Below, piece after piece: positions 1-7,691 of a stretch of 47,239 bases of DNA; positions within the stretch are counted from its first letter, which is position 1, and each line of letters opens with the position of its first letter. This stretch comes from an uncultured Acidimicrobiales bacterium (GTDB lineage Bacteria > Actinomycetota > Acidimicrobiia > Acidimicrobiales > SZUA-35), in contig CALKTH010000074.1 in the NCBI GenBank assembly GCA_937997485.1, forward strand, positions 1 through 47,239, given 5' to 3'. Under the pieces are notes generated by a model. That model saw nothing but the letters and a program-made list of their open reading frames with translations. It was not told the DNA's origin and did no database searches. A program made the translations under genes and the position numbers.

Positions 1-13
1 CAGAGCCGGCAGG

Positions 14-1798
14 TCAGTCGTCGAGCCGAAGGGCGCGAATGAAGGTGTCAGGCGGGATCTCGACTCGTCCGATGCTCTTCATCTTCTTCTTGCCCTCCTT
101 CTGCTTCTTGAGCAGTTTGTTCTTTCGGGTGATGTCGCCGCCGTAGAGCTTGGCCGTCACGTCTTTCCGGTAGGCCCGCACGGTGGCGCGTGCGATGATC
201 TTGCCGCCGATAGCAGCCTGGATCGGAACCTCGAACTGCTGGCGCGGAATGATCTCCTGCAGCTTCTCCGTCATGCGCTTGCCGTAGTCATAGGCGTTGT
301 CACGGTGCACGATCGTGGAGAACGCATCGACCTGCTCGCCGTTGAAGAGGATGTCGACTCGCACGAGATCGCCCTTCTCATAGCCGGAGGCTTCGTAGTC
401 GAGACTGGCATAGCCCTGGGTGCGGCTCTTGAGCTGGTCGAAGAAGTCGATCACGACCTCGCCGAGGGGCAATCGATACGAGAGCTCGAGACGCTCAGGC
501 GAGAGGTACTCCATCTTTTCCATCACGCCGCGCTTGCCCTGGCACAACTCCATGAGCGTGCCGGTGTATTCAGCGGGCGCGATCATTGTGGCCTTCAAGT
601 ACGGCTCTTCGATCTTCTGCCAGTCGCCAGAGGGTGGAAGGAAGGCAGGGTTGTCGATGGCCCGCTCCTCTCCCCCATTCATGGTGATGCGGTAGTTCAC
701 CGAGGGTGAGGTGGCGATCAGGTTCAGGTCGAACTCGCGCTCGAGTCGCTCTCGAACGATCTCCATGTGGAGCAAACCGAGGAAGCCACAGCGGAACCCG
801 AAGCCGAGGGCGCCGGAGGTCTCAGGCTCGAAGCTGAAGCTGGAGTCGTCGAGCAGCAGCTTGTCGAGCGCGTCACGGAAGTTCTCGTAGTCGTCACCGT
901 CGACCGGATACAGCCCGCAGAACACCATCTGTTGGGGCTCGCGGTAGCCGTCGAGGGTCTCTTCCGCGCCGTTGGCTTCGGTCGTGACCGTCTCGCCGGA
1001 TCGGGCTTCTCTGACGTCTTTGATGCCAGCAATGAGGTAGCCCACCTCACCAGCCTCCATCTTCTTCGACGGCAGGTTGACGGGCGTGCGGGTCCCAATT
1101 TCCTCGATGGAATGGGTGGCGCCGGCTTGCATGAACCGGAGCTTCTCTCCCTGCTGCATACGGCCATTCATGATCCGGATACTGGAGACGACGCCACGGT
1201 ACGTGTCGAAGTGGGAATCGAAGATCAGAGCCTGCAGTGGCGCATCGGCGTCGCCTTCGGGGGGAGGGATGCGCTCGACGATGGCATCGAGCAGCTCGGC
1301 GACGCCGTCTCCTGTCTTGGCGCTGATGCGGAGAGTGTCCTCCGCTGGCAGCCCGAGAACCTGTTCGATCTCGCTGGCCACGCGATCGGGATCGGCAGCA
1401 GGCAGGTCGAGCTTGTTGAGCACGGGCACGACCTCAAGGTCGTTCTCCAGTGCCAGATACATGTTGGCCAGGGTCTGGGCCTCGATGCCCTGCGCCGCAT
1501 AGACGACGAGCACAACGCCCTCACATGCAGCGAGCGAGCGGCTCACCTCGTAGCCGAAGTCGACGTGCCCGGGCGTGTCGATCAGATTGATCGTGTAGCC
1601 CTTCCACTGGAGCGTCACGCTCTGGAGCTTGATGGTGATGCCACGCTCTCGTTCAATATCCATCGAATCGAGATATTGCGCACGCATGTCACGTGCCTCG
1701 ACGGCACCACACAGTTCCAACATGCGATCGGCAAGGGTCGACTTGCCGTGGTCGATGTGGGCGATGATGGAGAGGTTGCGGATCTTGGAGCGGTCCAT
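14..1798 (-). CDS. lepA: Elongation factor 4 (LepA), ribosome back-translocating GTPase
   Basis: Complete 594-residue LepA, the usual length. It is a translational GTPase that binds stalled or mis-translocated ribosomes. The GTPase motifs are intact: P-loop AHIDHGKST (about residues 13-21), switch RGIT (52-55), DTPGHVDF (74-81) and NKLD (128-131). The LepA-specific C-terminus is present, with a Lys-rich stretch ending in [13 protein letters not shown]. The ATG has no Shine-Dalgarno sequence; a -10-like TAGCCT lies 10 nt before it (1809-1814 on the complementary strand), suggesting a very short leader. It diverges from rpsT. An rpsT-lepA pair next to holA and comEC is common in bacteria, which supports the call. 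The identification is secure. Confidence 0.98.
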   Translation of the reverse strand: MDRSKIRNLSIIAHIDHGKSTLADRMLELCGAVEARDMRAQYLDSMDIERERGITIKLQSVTLQWKGYTINLIDTPGHVDFGYEVSRSLAACEGVVLVVYAAQGIEAQTLANMYLALENDLEVVPVLNKLDLPAADPDRVASEIEQVLGLPAEDTLRISAKTGDGVAELLDAIVERIPPPEGDADAPLQALIFDSHFDTYRGVVSSIRIMNGRMQQGEKLRFMQAGATHSIEEIGTRTPVNLPSKKMEAGEVGYLIAGIKDVREARSGETVTTEANGAEETLDGYREPQQMVFCGLYPVDGDDYENFRDALDKLLLDDSSFSFEPETSGALGFGFRCGFLGLLHMEIVRERLEREFDLNLIATSPSVNYRITMNGGEERAIDNPAFLPPSGDWQKIEEPYLKATMIAPAEYTGTLMELCQGKRGVMEKMEYLSPERLELSYRLPLGEVVIDFFDQLKSRTQGYASLDYEASGYEKGDLVRVDILFNGEQVDAFSTIVHRDNAYDYGKRMTEKLQEIIPRQQFEVPIQAAIGGKIIARATVRAYRKDVTAKLYGGDITRKNKLLKKQKEGKKKMKSIGRVEIPPDTFIRALRLDD

Positions 1799-1808
1799 GA
1801 GACGGATG

Positions 1809-1814
1809 AGGCTA
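1809..1814 (-). promoter_or_regulatory. Candidate -10 hexamer of lepA
   Basis: TAGCCT read on the minus strand ends 10 nt before the lepA ATG and no Shine-Dalgarno sequence intervenes. This fits a nearly leaderless mRNA. Inferred by pattern only. Confidence 0.35.
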
Positions 1815-1819
1815 CCCAG

Positions 1820-1847
1820 TTGGTACTGACGGTCAGACCGCTAGGCT
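1820..1847 (+). promoter_or_regulatory. Candidate rpsT promoter
   Basis: TTGGTA (1820-1825) and TAGGCT (1842-1847) are separated by 16 bp and point toward rpsT. A small palindrome CTGAC-G-GTCAG (1826-1836) sits in the spacer. Transcription from here would give rpsT a leader of about 70 nt. Confidence 0.45.
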
Positions 1848-1856
1848 CACTCGGTT

Positions 1857-1888
1857 CCTGCAGCGCTGTCATAGCGCACTCCCGCAGG
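1857..1888 (+). promoter_or_regulatory. Stem-loop in the rpsT leader
   Basis: Two stacked stems are visible: CCTGC (1857-1861) pairs with GCAGG (1884-1888), and inside it GCGCT (1863-1867) pairs with AGCGC (1873-1877) around a GTCAT loop. It lies in the predicted 5' leader of the S20 gene. Ribosomal protein leaders are often autoregulated, so a role in S20 feedback is possible but is inference. Confidence 0.4.
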
Positions 1889-1927
1889 TGTTTCTACAGA
1901 CACAGTTCGTCTCCCGAGGTTCACGTC

Positions 1928-2194
1928 ATGGCCAACATCAAGAGCCAGATCAAGCGCAATCGTCAGAACGAGAAGGCTCGCTCGCGCAACCGCGCCGTGC
2001 GCTCCGAGCTTCTCACCCGTGAGAAGGCCGCCGTTGCTGCCGCCGGGACCGACAACGAGGTCGAGGCCCTGCGCCTCGCCATCAAGCGCATCGACAAGGC
2101 CGCCCAGAAGGGCGTGATCCACAAGAACGCTGCTGCTCGCAAGAAGAGCCGCCTTACCGCTCGCATCCGCACGCTCGCTGCCGCTGCCAGCTGA
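1928..2194 (+). CDS. rpsT: 30S ribosomal protein S20
   Basis: Eighty-eight residues, a normal length for S20, which binds 16S rRNA in the 30S body. It begins MANIKSQIKRNRQNEKARSR and is rich in Lys, Arg and Ala, with the typical helical pattern through KRIDKAAQKGVIHKNAAARK. The ATG is preceded by GAGG at 1916-1919 with an 8-nt spacing, one of the clearer ribosome binding sites in this window. A much longer reading frame runs in from upstream, but it is antisense to lepA, so the start at MANIKS is preferred. A strong hairpin terminator follows. Confidence 0.97.
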   Translation: MANIKSQIKRNRQNEKARSRNRAVRSELLTREKAAVAAAGTDNEVEALRLAIKRIDKAAQKGVIHKNAAARKKSRLTARIRTLAAAAS

Positions 2195-2240
2195 ACCGGG
2201 GCGCTGACCGACTGGTCACGCCGCCCAACTCGATCTTCCG

Positions 2241-2268
2241 AAAGGCCCGCCAGCGATGGCGGGCCTTT
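2241..2268 (+). terminator. Rho-independent terminator after rpsT
   Basis: A perfect 11-bp stem, AAAGGCCCGCC (2241-2251) with GGCGGGCCTTT (2258-2268), closes a 6-nt loop and ends in three T residues, 46 bp after the rpsT stop. Confidence 0.85.
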
Positions 2269-2310
2269 CCGCGTCCGCCCCCTCACACTCGCCCCCGTCC
2301 CTCAAGCCGC

Positions 2311-2354
2311 GTGGCACCGTTACTTGCTGCTCTGACGGCACGTAACGGTGCCAC
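2311..2354. repeat. Perfect 13-bp inverted repeat between rpsT and holA
   Basis: GTGGCACCGTTAC (2311-2323) is repeated in inverted orientation as GTAACGGTGCCAC (2342-2354) around an 18-nt spacer. It lies between the two convergent genes rpsT and holA, and neither side has a T tract. It could act as a holA-side hairpin, be an operator, or be a remnant of a small repeat element. I cannot tell which. Confidence 0.7.
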
Positions 2355-2389
2355 CGGAGTCTGTTGGTGCTTGGGAGCGCGGCGACGCG

Positions 2390-3400
2390 TTAGCGGGACA
2401 TGCGGGCGAGGCGGGCGATGAGCACTTCCATGACCGTCTCGCTTGGGATCGCGCTGCCGCCACGAACATCGAGATCTGCGACAGCGACCAGCTGCATCGC
2501 CTGGGCCAACTTTGGAGATCCCAGGCGACGACTGAGGGTGAGGGCCTTCTTCGCCGGATAGGTCGAGCCCTTCATACCGAGGAGCGCAGCCGCATCCTTG
2601 TCGTCGCGGACCGCTGCTCCATCGAGTGCCAGTGCCTTCTGGTAGTGACCGTGCAAGGTGGCCAGCACCTGAAGCGCATGCCGCTCGCCGCCCTGTGTCA
2701 TTCGCCGCAGGTTGATGAGCGACAGGCTGATATCGCCTCCGTCGATGGCATCGGTGAGATCCCATGGAGGAATGTCACTGGCCTGGCCGAGGAACGGCTC
2801 GACATCAGCGGCGGAGAGTTTGGCGTTTTCTCCGAAGGCACTCACGAGGGTCTCGATGAGGGCTTGCACTCGGCCGGCTTGATCACCAACGTTGGATGAG
2901 ATGGCCTTGCGAGCGCTCGGGTCGAGGCGGAGCGGCGCATCAGCGAGCTTCTCGTCGACCAGCATCTTGAGGCCCTTGCCGGATGGCGCTGCGTCGATCT
3001 CTCGCGCACCGGCGGCTTTGAGTGCTTCTTTCAGGCTCTTGGGAATGGCACCCATCTTCGAGCCCGCACCCGCTGTTGGTGCCTTCTCCCACACCAGGAT
3101 CAGGTCGGTGGTGGGCAGCGGCGAGCTGATCGCTTCTACCAGGCCGGCGACTTGATCGGCCTTGGTGAACAAGGCGAGGTGCCGTCCGATGACGACGCGG
3201 CGCTCGGTCAGGAACGGCGGCGTGTGCGCCGCGTTCACGAGGGGCGTGAGCTCTGGGTCGCCATCGCTGGCGTATTGGTCCTCCGTGACCTCTTCGACCA
3301 TGAGGGAACGATCACCGTCGCCCACCAACGCATCAGCCTCGGTCTGGAGCGCCTGCGAGACGAGGGTCGCGTCATTGCCCTTGATGAGAATGATCGTCAT
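2390..3400 (-). CDS. holA: DNA polymerase III subunit delta
   Basis: A 336-residue protein matching HolA, the clamp-loader subunit that opens the beta clamp. It opens with MTIILIKGNDATLVSQAL and contains the central segment LILVWEKAP, typical of the degenerate AAA+ domain, followed by the C-terminal helical collar domain. Like other delta subunits it has no Walker A motif. Its ATG overlaps the stop codon of the FolP2-like gene in an ATGA arrangement, so the two are probably translationally coupled. Position between comEC and rpsT is the standard bacterial arrangement for holA, apart from the inserted FolP2-like gene. Delta diverges quickly in sequence, so context carries part of the assignment. 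Confidence 0.92.
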   Translation of the reverse strand: MTIILIKGNDATLVSQALQTEADALVGDGDRSLMVEEVTEDQYASDGDPELTPLVNAAHTPPFLTERRVVIGRHLALFTKADQVAGLVEAISSPLPTTDLILVWEKAPTAGAGSKMGAIPKSLKEALKAAGAREIDAAPSGKGLKMLVDEKLADAPLRLDPSARKAISSNVGDQAGRVQALIETLVSAFGENAKLSAADVEPFLGQASDIPPWDLTDAIDGGDISLSLINLRRMTQGGERHALQVLATLHGHYQKALALDGAAVRDDKDAAALLGMKGSTYPAKKALTLSRRLGSPKLAQAMQLVAVADLDVRGGSAIPSETVMEVLIARLARMSR

Positions 3401-4254
3401 GCTGCTGCCCCAGCCGCTTGAGCAGCCTGCCGCTGCAGAAGCTCGGCCATGATGTCAGCTGCTCGCCGCGTGCCTTTCACATCGTGGGCCCGGAGGACTC
3501 GGCATCCATTCTGGATGCCGATCACGTGTGAAGCCATGGTGCCGGCGTTGATGTCGTGGCGGTCGGTATCGAGCAGCTCGAACAGGAAGCGCTTGTTCGA
3601 AGCGGAGAGCAGAAGCGGGTAGCCGAGGGTCGCCAGCTCTTGGGAGGCGTGTAGCAATTCGAGCGACATGGCGGGCGTCTTGCCGAGGTCGAGGCCCGCA
3701 TCAATGATGATGCGCGTCGACGGAATACCGGCGTCGAGCGCTTGCTGAGCCCGGTCGGCGAGGAAGTCCCGAACGTTGGCGACAAGGTCGTCGTAGATCG
3801 GCTCGGGGTCGGGAACCCGGGGGCCAATACGGATGTGGGTAGCAACGACGGTGGCTCCACCTGCGGCCGCCACCTTCAGGTACTCGGGATCCTCGAAACC
3901 GGAAATGTCGTTTGCGATGGTGGCGCCAGCCTCGATGGAGTGGCGCAGCACTTCCGAACTCCAGGTATCGACCGAGAGAGGAAGGTCGAATCGAGTCCTC
4001 AACGCTTGCAGCGCAGGGATGACTCGCTCCAGTTCCATGTCGAGGGTGACTTCTTCTCCCGGTCCGGCCTTCACGCCGCCCACGTCGAGGAAGTCGGCAC
4101 CGTCGGTGACCAGCGCCTCCGCCTTGCGGAGGAATTCGTCGAAGCCCCAGTACTCACCGGCGTCATAGAAGGAATCGGGTGTGCGGTTCAGAATGCCCAT
4201 GACGAGGGCACGGTGGGTGACGTCGAACGGCTGCGAACCCAACTCCAGAAGCAC
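3397..4254 (-). CDS. FolP2-like dihydropteroate synthase paralog
   Basis: A 285-residue TIM-barrel protein of the dihydropteroate synthase family. Canonical enzymes join p-aminobenzoate to a dihydropterin pyrophosphate. Here the first substrate-binding segment reads NRTPDSFYD (residues 23-31), but the second reads DVGGVKAGPG (57-66) where classical FolP has GGESTRPG. The late SRK-type segment is SNKRF. These replacements match what I recall of mycobacterial FolP2, a paralog reported not to work as a dihydropteroate synthase. The true substrate is therefore uncertain. Start is GTG with TAGGTT 6 nt upstream and no Shine-Dalgarno sequence, so it probably has its own promoter. The stop overlaps the holA start. 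A canonical folP is not in this window. Confidence 0.85.
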   Translation of the reverse strand: MLLELGSQPFDVTHRALVMGILNRTPDSFYDAGEYWGFDEFLRKAEALVTDGADFLDVGGVKAGPGEEVTLDMELERVIPALQALRTRFDLPLSVDTWSSEVLRHSIEAGATIANDISGFEDPEYLKVAAAGGATVVATHIRIGPRVPDPEPIYDDLVANVRDFLADRAQQALDAGIPSTRIIIDAGLDLGKTPAMSLELLHASQELATLGYPLLLSASNKRFLFELLDTDRHDINAGTMASHVIGIQNGCRVLRAHDVKGTRRAADIMAELLQRQAAQAAGAAA

Positions 4255-4260
4255 GGGTCG

Positions 4261-4266
4261 AACCTA
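4261..4266 (-). promoter_or_regulatory. Candidate -10 hexamer of the FolP2-like gene
   Basis: TAGGTT on the minus strand ends 6 nt before the GTG start. This spacing places transcription start at or near the start codon (leaderless). It implies that the FolP2-like gene and holA form a unit separate from comEC. Confidence 0.45.
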
Positions 4267-4295
4267 TCGGATCCTCACTCGTCGCCGCCGCACGA

Positions 4296-6041
4296 TCAGG
4301 ACACAGCGAGCTGATCAGTCCCCGGATCGACGCGAAGCTCGCCAGCGGCTCCGACATCGATCGTGAGGGGTTCCAGCAGGCGTCGTGCGCCAACCACTCG
4401 GTGCTGAGGAGGAGCCAGAATGACTCCGACCTCGACGACCTGCCGGAGCTGTTGGGCCAAGGCTGCTGCGGGCCGGTGACCTCGTTCCAAGATCACGATG
4501 TCGACGCCTGTGACGCGCTGCCGGACAACCGCATCGATCAGTCGATCGTCCGCACCGGCTCGGAGCACCAGCACGGACGGAGTGTCAGAGGTCGCCGGGA
4601 ACCAATCGCCTCCTCCCGGAAACCGGACGGAGGACGTTGGCGGATGTGCCACCGCGAGGACGAGAGATGCGGCGAGGGCGGCGACCACCGGGAGGCGCAC
4701 GATCGAGCGCGGAGACAGCAGCCACACCAAGATTGCGCCCGCGGCCAGCAGAGCGAGCACCCGGCCATCCACGATGGGCGCCGGGAGGCGGGCAGACCAT
4801 GCAGCGACGGCGTCAATCCACCAGACGAGCCACGCCACTGGTGCCTGCACGAGATGAGCAAGAGGGGCAGGCAGCCAGGCCGCGACGATGCCGACGCTGA
4901 GGCCCCACGTCATAACCGCCCCGGCGGCCCAGCCAGCAAGGACGTTCGCTGGGATTGTGACCATGGAGATCGGGCCAAAGGTAGCGAGAAGTAGCGGCGC
5001 AACGCCGACTTGGGCGGCGAGCGTGATGGCCAGCGCCTCCCGCAGCGGCCCCGGGCCGCGAAGCCGACGGGAGATCGAGAGCGACAGCAAGAGAATGCCA
5101 AGCGATGCCCCAACCGAGAGCTGAAAACCGACCGAACGGGAAAGCAGTGGATCGACGAGGAGGAGCAGTGTGACTGCGAGCGCAAGGGCGTGGGTCCCTG
5201 CCGTCCGTGCGCCGTGACCCGCGGCGGCCACTGCGATGGCCGCAGTGGTCGTGGCCCGCACCACCGAGGGCTCGAGCCTTGTCGCAACGGCGAAAACGGC
5301 GAGGAGAAGCATGGTGGCAACGATGCGAGTCCGAAGCGGCAGCCTGAGCAGGAGCGGACGGGCGACGGCAAGGGCGAAGGCGACGTTCTGACCCGACACA
5401 GCAAGCAGGTGTGTCAGTCCTGCAGCACGGAAGCGTGCCTTCTGCGCCGCCTCTTGAAAGCGATCGTCGCCGATAACCAGCCCCATGTAGAGCGAGCGAT
5501 GTTGACGAGGGAGGAGCGCCGCACCGTCGCTCACGCTGGAGCGAAGTTGTTCGGAGGGTTGTTGCACCCAGTGGGGAGCTCGAGCGCGCCGCGCCTCGGT
5601 GACGGAAAGGAAACCGAGGATGTGTCGCGACATCAGCCATGGCTCGAGGTCAGCGGGGCGAATGCGTCCCGCTACGTGCCACTGCTCCCCCGCTGTCCCA
5701 TCGGCGAGCGCCCATGCAGGTGGTCCGGATGCGCTGAGCCGGACGCGACTGCCATCGTTCAAACGGGCCTCAGCCCGCCATCCGAAGCGAGCTGGTTCCG
5801 GGTCGGTGACGAGGGTCGCGACCCCGTCAAACTGCTGGGGGTCGAGAGGGATGTGCAATCTTTCGGCCCGAGCTCCCAGCGAGCTGGCGAGGACGCCAAT
5901 GGCAAGCACGAGGCCGAGTTCGCTCTTCATGATGACTGCCAGAGCGACCCCGGCCAGCGCTGCGGGAATCCAGATCGGAGCGGCGATGAAGATCCCGAGC
6001 CACGTGATGCACATGAGTCCAAGAATCTTCAGTTCGCTCAC
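4296..6041 (-). CDS. comEC: ComEC/Rec2-type DNA uptake channel with eroded hydrolase domain
   Basis: A polytopic membrane protein that in competent bacteria carries single-stranded DNA across the cytoplasmic membrane. The competence-domain signature HLLAVSGQNVAFALA and many hydrophobic helices are clear. I prefer the GTG start at 6041 (581 residues): GGGGTGAG precedes it and it lies 25 bp after the comEA stop. A longer frame to 6140 would overlap comEA. The C-terminus is odd. The usual metallo-beta-lactamase domain is reduced to about 90 residues, and the metal-binding histidine cluster is replaced by ILERGHRPAAAL. Any nuclease activity from that domain should be lost. Uptake function is inferred from family only. 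Confidence 0.9.
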   Translation of the reverse strand: MSELKILGLMCITWLGIFIAAPIWIPAALAGVALAVIMKSELGLVLAIGVLASSLGARAERLHIPLDPQQFDGVATLVTDPEPARFGWRAEARLNDGSRVRLSASGPPAWALADGTAGEQWHVAGRIRPADLEPWLMSRHILGFLSVTEARRARAPHWVQQPSEQLRSSVSDGAALLPRQHRSLYMGLVIGDDRFQEAAQKARFRAAGLTHLLAVSGQNVAFALAVARPLLLRLPLRTRIVATMLLLAVFAVATRLEPSVVRATTTAAIAVAAAGHGARTAGTHALALAVTLLLLVDPLLSRSVGFQLSVGASLGILLLSLSISRRLRGPGPLREALAITLAAQVGVAPLLLATFGPISMVTIPANVLAGWAAGAVMTWGLSVGIVAAWLPAPLAHLVQAPVAWLVWWIDAVAAWSARLPAPIVDGRVLALLAAGAILVWLLSPRSIVRLPVVAALAASLVLAVAHPPTSSVRFPGGGDWFPATSDTPSVLVLRAGADDRLIDAVVRQRVTGVDIVILERGHRPAAALAQQLRQVVEVGVILAPPQHRVVGARRLLEPLTIDVGAAGELRVDPGTDQLAVS

Positions 6042-6066
6042 GGTCTCACCCCAAGGAGTCGTGCCG

Positions 6067-6798
6067 TCATCGCACGACGACCTGATCCTCAAGTCCCGCC
6101 AGCTTGGCGGGGCCGATGCCGGGGACATCGAGGAGGTCATCGACGGTGAGAAACGGACCGTTGTCGCCCCGCCACTGAACGATGGCGGCAGCGGTGGCGG
6201 GACCGACGCCGCTGAGCGTCTCGAGTTCCGAGGCTGTCGCTCGGTTCACATCGATGGGCGTTCCGCTTTCTCCATTGGGCTGGGGCTCCACGGCCACGAT
6301 CTCACCCGGCATCGGCACGCGGACCTGGATCCCGTCCGCAACCGGTGCAGCCAAGTTGAGCTGGTGGAGATCGGCGCCGGGCTGTGGCCCACCGGCTGCG
6401 GCGATGGCGTCGAGGACTCGGGCCGTCGAGCTGAGCTCGTAGACACCGGGGGCGAAGACAGCGCCGCTCACATGCACGAAGACGATCGACGCTTCGGTGG
6501 TTGGCGGTGTGGTGGTCTCCAGTGCGATCTGTGGAATGAGATCCTCCACCGGTCGAGGTTCCGGTGATCGCCCGAACCACCAGGCAGCGAAGACCAACAG
6601 CAAGACAGCCACCGCAGCGGCGCCCACCGTCGCTGGGTGGCTGCGAAGATCGTCCAGACGCCTGAACGCGTCGTCGACACGGTCGGAGAGGGACGCAACC
6701 TGACCTCCGCTCGGCGGCGGGCGACCAACCTCTTCGGAGGAGGTGTGGTCAGACGTAGCCGGCAGGCCGAGTGCTCGATCGGTTGGCGTGGGATCCAC
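6067..6798 (-). CDS. comEA: ComEA-like DNA-binding competence protein
   Basis: A 243-residue protein with the ComEA layout. An N-terminal Ser/Pro-rich cytoplasmic segment is followed by one membrane helix (about residues 57-75, AAAVAVLLLVFAAWWF), a linker, an SLBB-type domain starting near SIVFVHVSGAVFAPGVYEL, and a C-terminal double helix-hairpin-helix domain with DVNRATASELETLSGVGP and LLDVPGIGPAKL. ComEA binds incoming double-stranded DNA outside the membrane and hands it to ComEC, encoded just downstream. The start is GTG with GAGGT 8 nt upstream. Whether the cell is naturally competent cannot be judged without the pilus genes. Confidence 0.94.
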   Translation of the reverse strand: MDPTPTDRALGLPATSDHTSSEEVGRPPPSGGQVASLSDRVDDAFRRLDDLRSHPATVGAAAVAVLLLVFAAWWFGRSPEPRPVEDLIPQIALETTTPPTTEASIVFVHVSGAVFAPGVYELSSTARVLDAIAAAGGPQPGADLHQLNLAAPVADGIQVRVPMPGEIVAVEPQPNGESGTPIDVNRATASELETLSGVGPATAAAIVQWRGDNGPFLTVDDLLDVPGIGPAKLAGLEDQVVVR

Positions 6799-6893
6799 TG
6801 CGTAGACCTCGGGACGAGGGATTCAGTGGGGGAAGAGCCGGGAACCGGCAGTGGGGCCGACGGTGTCGGCGAGGGCGCCCGACGGCGCCAGGC

Positions 6894-7619
6894 TCAGAAG
6901 AGCTGAGTGGTGAGCTTCTTGCGCCAGCCGGCGGTGTTGGGGTGCTCGTTACCCAGGACAGCGAGGAGATCAACGAACTCCTGGCGTGCGTCGTCGTCGC
7001 CCTTGACGTTTGGAAGGAGCTCGGCAAGGCGCCCCTCGACATCGGCGTTCTCCTCGTTCGAGGTCAGACCGGTTCGGGCGATCGCCGCAATGCGTCGAGT
7101 CTCTTCGGTTTCCGGAATCTTGGCGAGGAGCTGCAGCGCGTCTTCGTCTCGGCCGTCGTTCGCATAGATCTCGGCGAGGGCAGGAATGGCCTGCGGGTGA
7201 TCGGGCACTGCGGTCAGGATCTCGGTGAGCGACGCTTCGTCGCCCTTCGCCAAGAGCATCTCGATGATGTCGTCTTGGCCCGTGGGAAGAAGCTTCTGAA
7301 CGAAGTCACGCACAACGTCTTCAGGTTGGGCACCCATGAAACCGTCGACGATTTGGCCGTCCTTCAGTGCGTACACCGCAGGAATGGACTGGACCTTGAA
7401 GGCTTGCGAGGCAGCGGGGTTCGCGTCGACGTCGATCTTGGCCAGGATGACCTTCGGCTCGGGACCGTCGCCGGCGAGCTCGTCGACAACCTTCTCGATG
7501 ATGGGACCAAGCGTCTTGCACGGTCCGCACCACTCCGCCCACAGGTCGACCACCACCGGGATGGACATCGAACGCTCGAGAACGTCGGTTTGGAAGGTCT
7601 GGTCAGTGACGTCGATCAC
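6894..7619 (-). CDS. YbbN-like thioredoxin-fold co-chaperone
   Basis: A 241-residue protein with an N-terminal thioredoxin domain bearing the active-site WCGPC (Cys31 and Cys34) and the cis-proline segment QSIPAVYAL, followed by about 125 residues of helical repeats like the tetratricopeptide tail of YbbN/CnoX. Such proteins protect or deliver oxidation-sensitive clients to chaperones. Both cysteines are present, so redox activity is possible, whereas the E. coli protein lacks a normal CXXC. Start is GTG with TAGGTT 7 nt upstream and no Shine-Dalgarno sequence, suggesting a leaderless mRNA. The gene stands alone, ending 95 bp before comEA. Confidence 0.88.
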   Translation of the reverse strand: MIDVTDQTFQTDVLERSMSIPVVVDLWAEWCGPCKTLGPIIEKVVDELAGDGPEPKVILAKIDVDANPAASQAFKVQSIPAVYALKDGQIVDGFMGAQPEDVVRDFVQKLLPTGQDDIIEMLLAKGDEASLTEILTAVPDHPQAIPALAEIYANDGRDEDALQLLAKIPETEETRRIAAIARTGLTSNEENADVEGRLAELLPNVKGDDDARQEFVDLLAVLGNEHPNTAGWRKKLTTQLF

Positions 7620-7626
7620 GACGGCA

Positions 7627-7632
7627 AACCTA
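7627..7632 (-). promoter_or_regulatory. Candidate -10 hexamer of the YbbN-like gene
   Basis: TAGGTT on the minus strand lies 7 nt before the GTG start, the spacing expected of a leaderless transcript. Confidence 0.45.
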
Positions 7633-7691
7633 CCGCTTGTTCGCTCACCTTCGTCAGCTCTTGCGGTGTGCGTTCTAGGTATTGGGGCGAT

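Noticed and set aside
767..1927. Long plus-strand open frame extending upstream of rpsT
   Set aside because: It is antisense to lepA. Only the part from the ATG at 1928 has family likeness and a ribosome binding site.
4813..5640. Arg-rich open frame inside comEC on the same strand
   Set aside because: It is a shadow of comEC in another frame; its Arg/Ser-rich composition has no likeness to a family.
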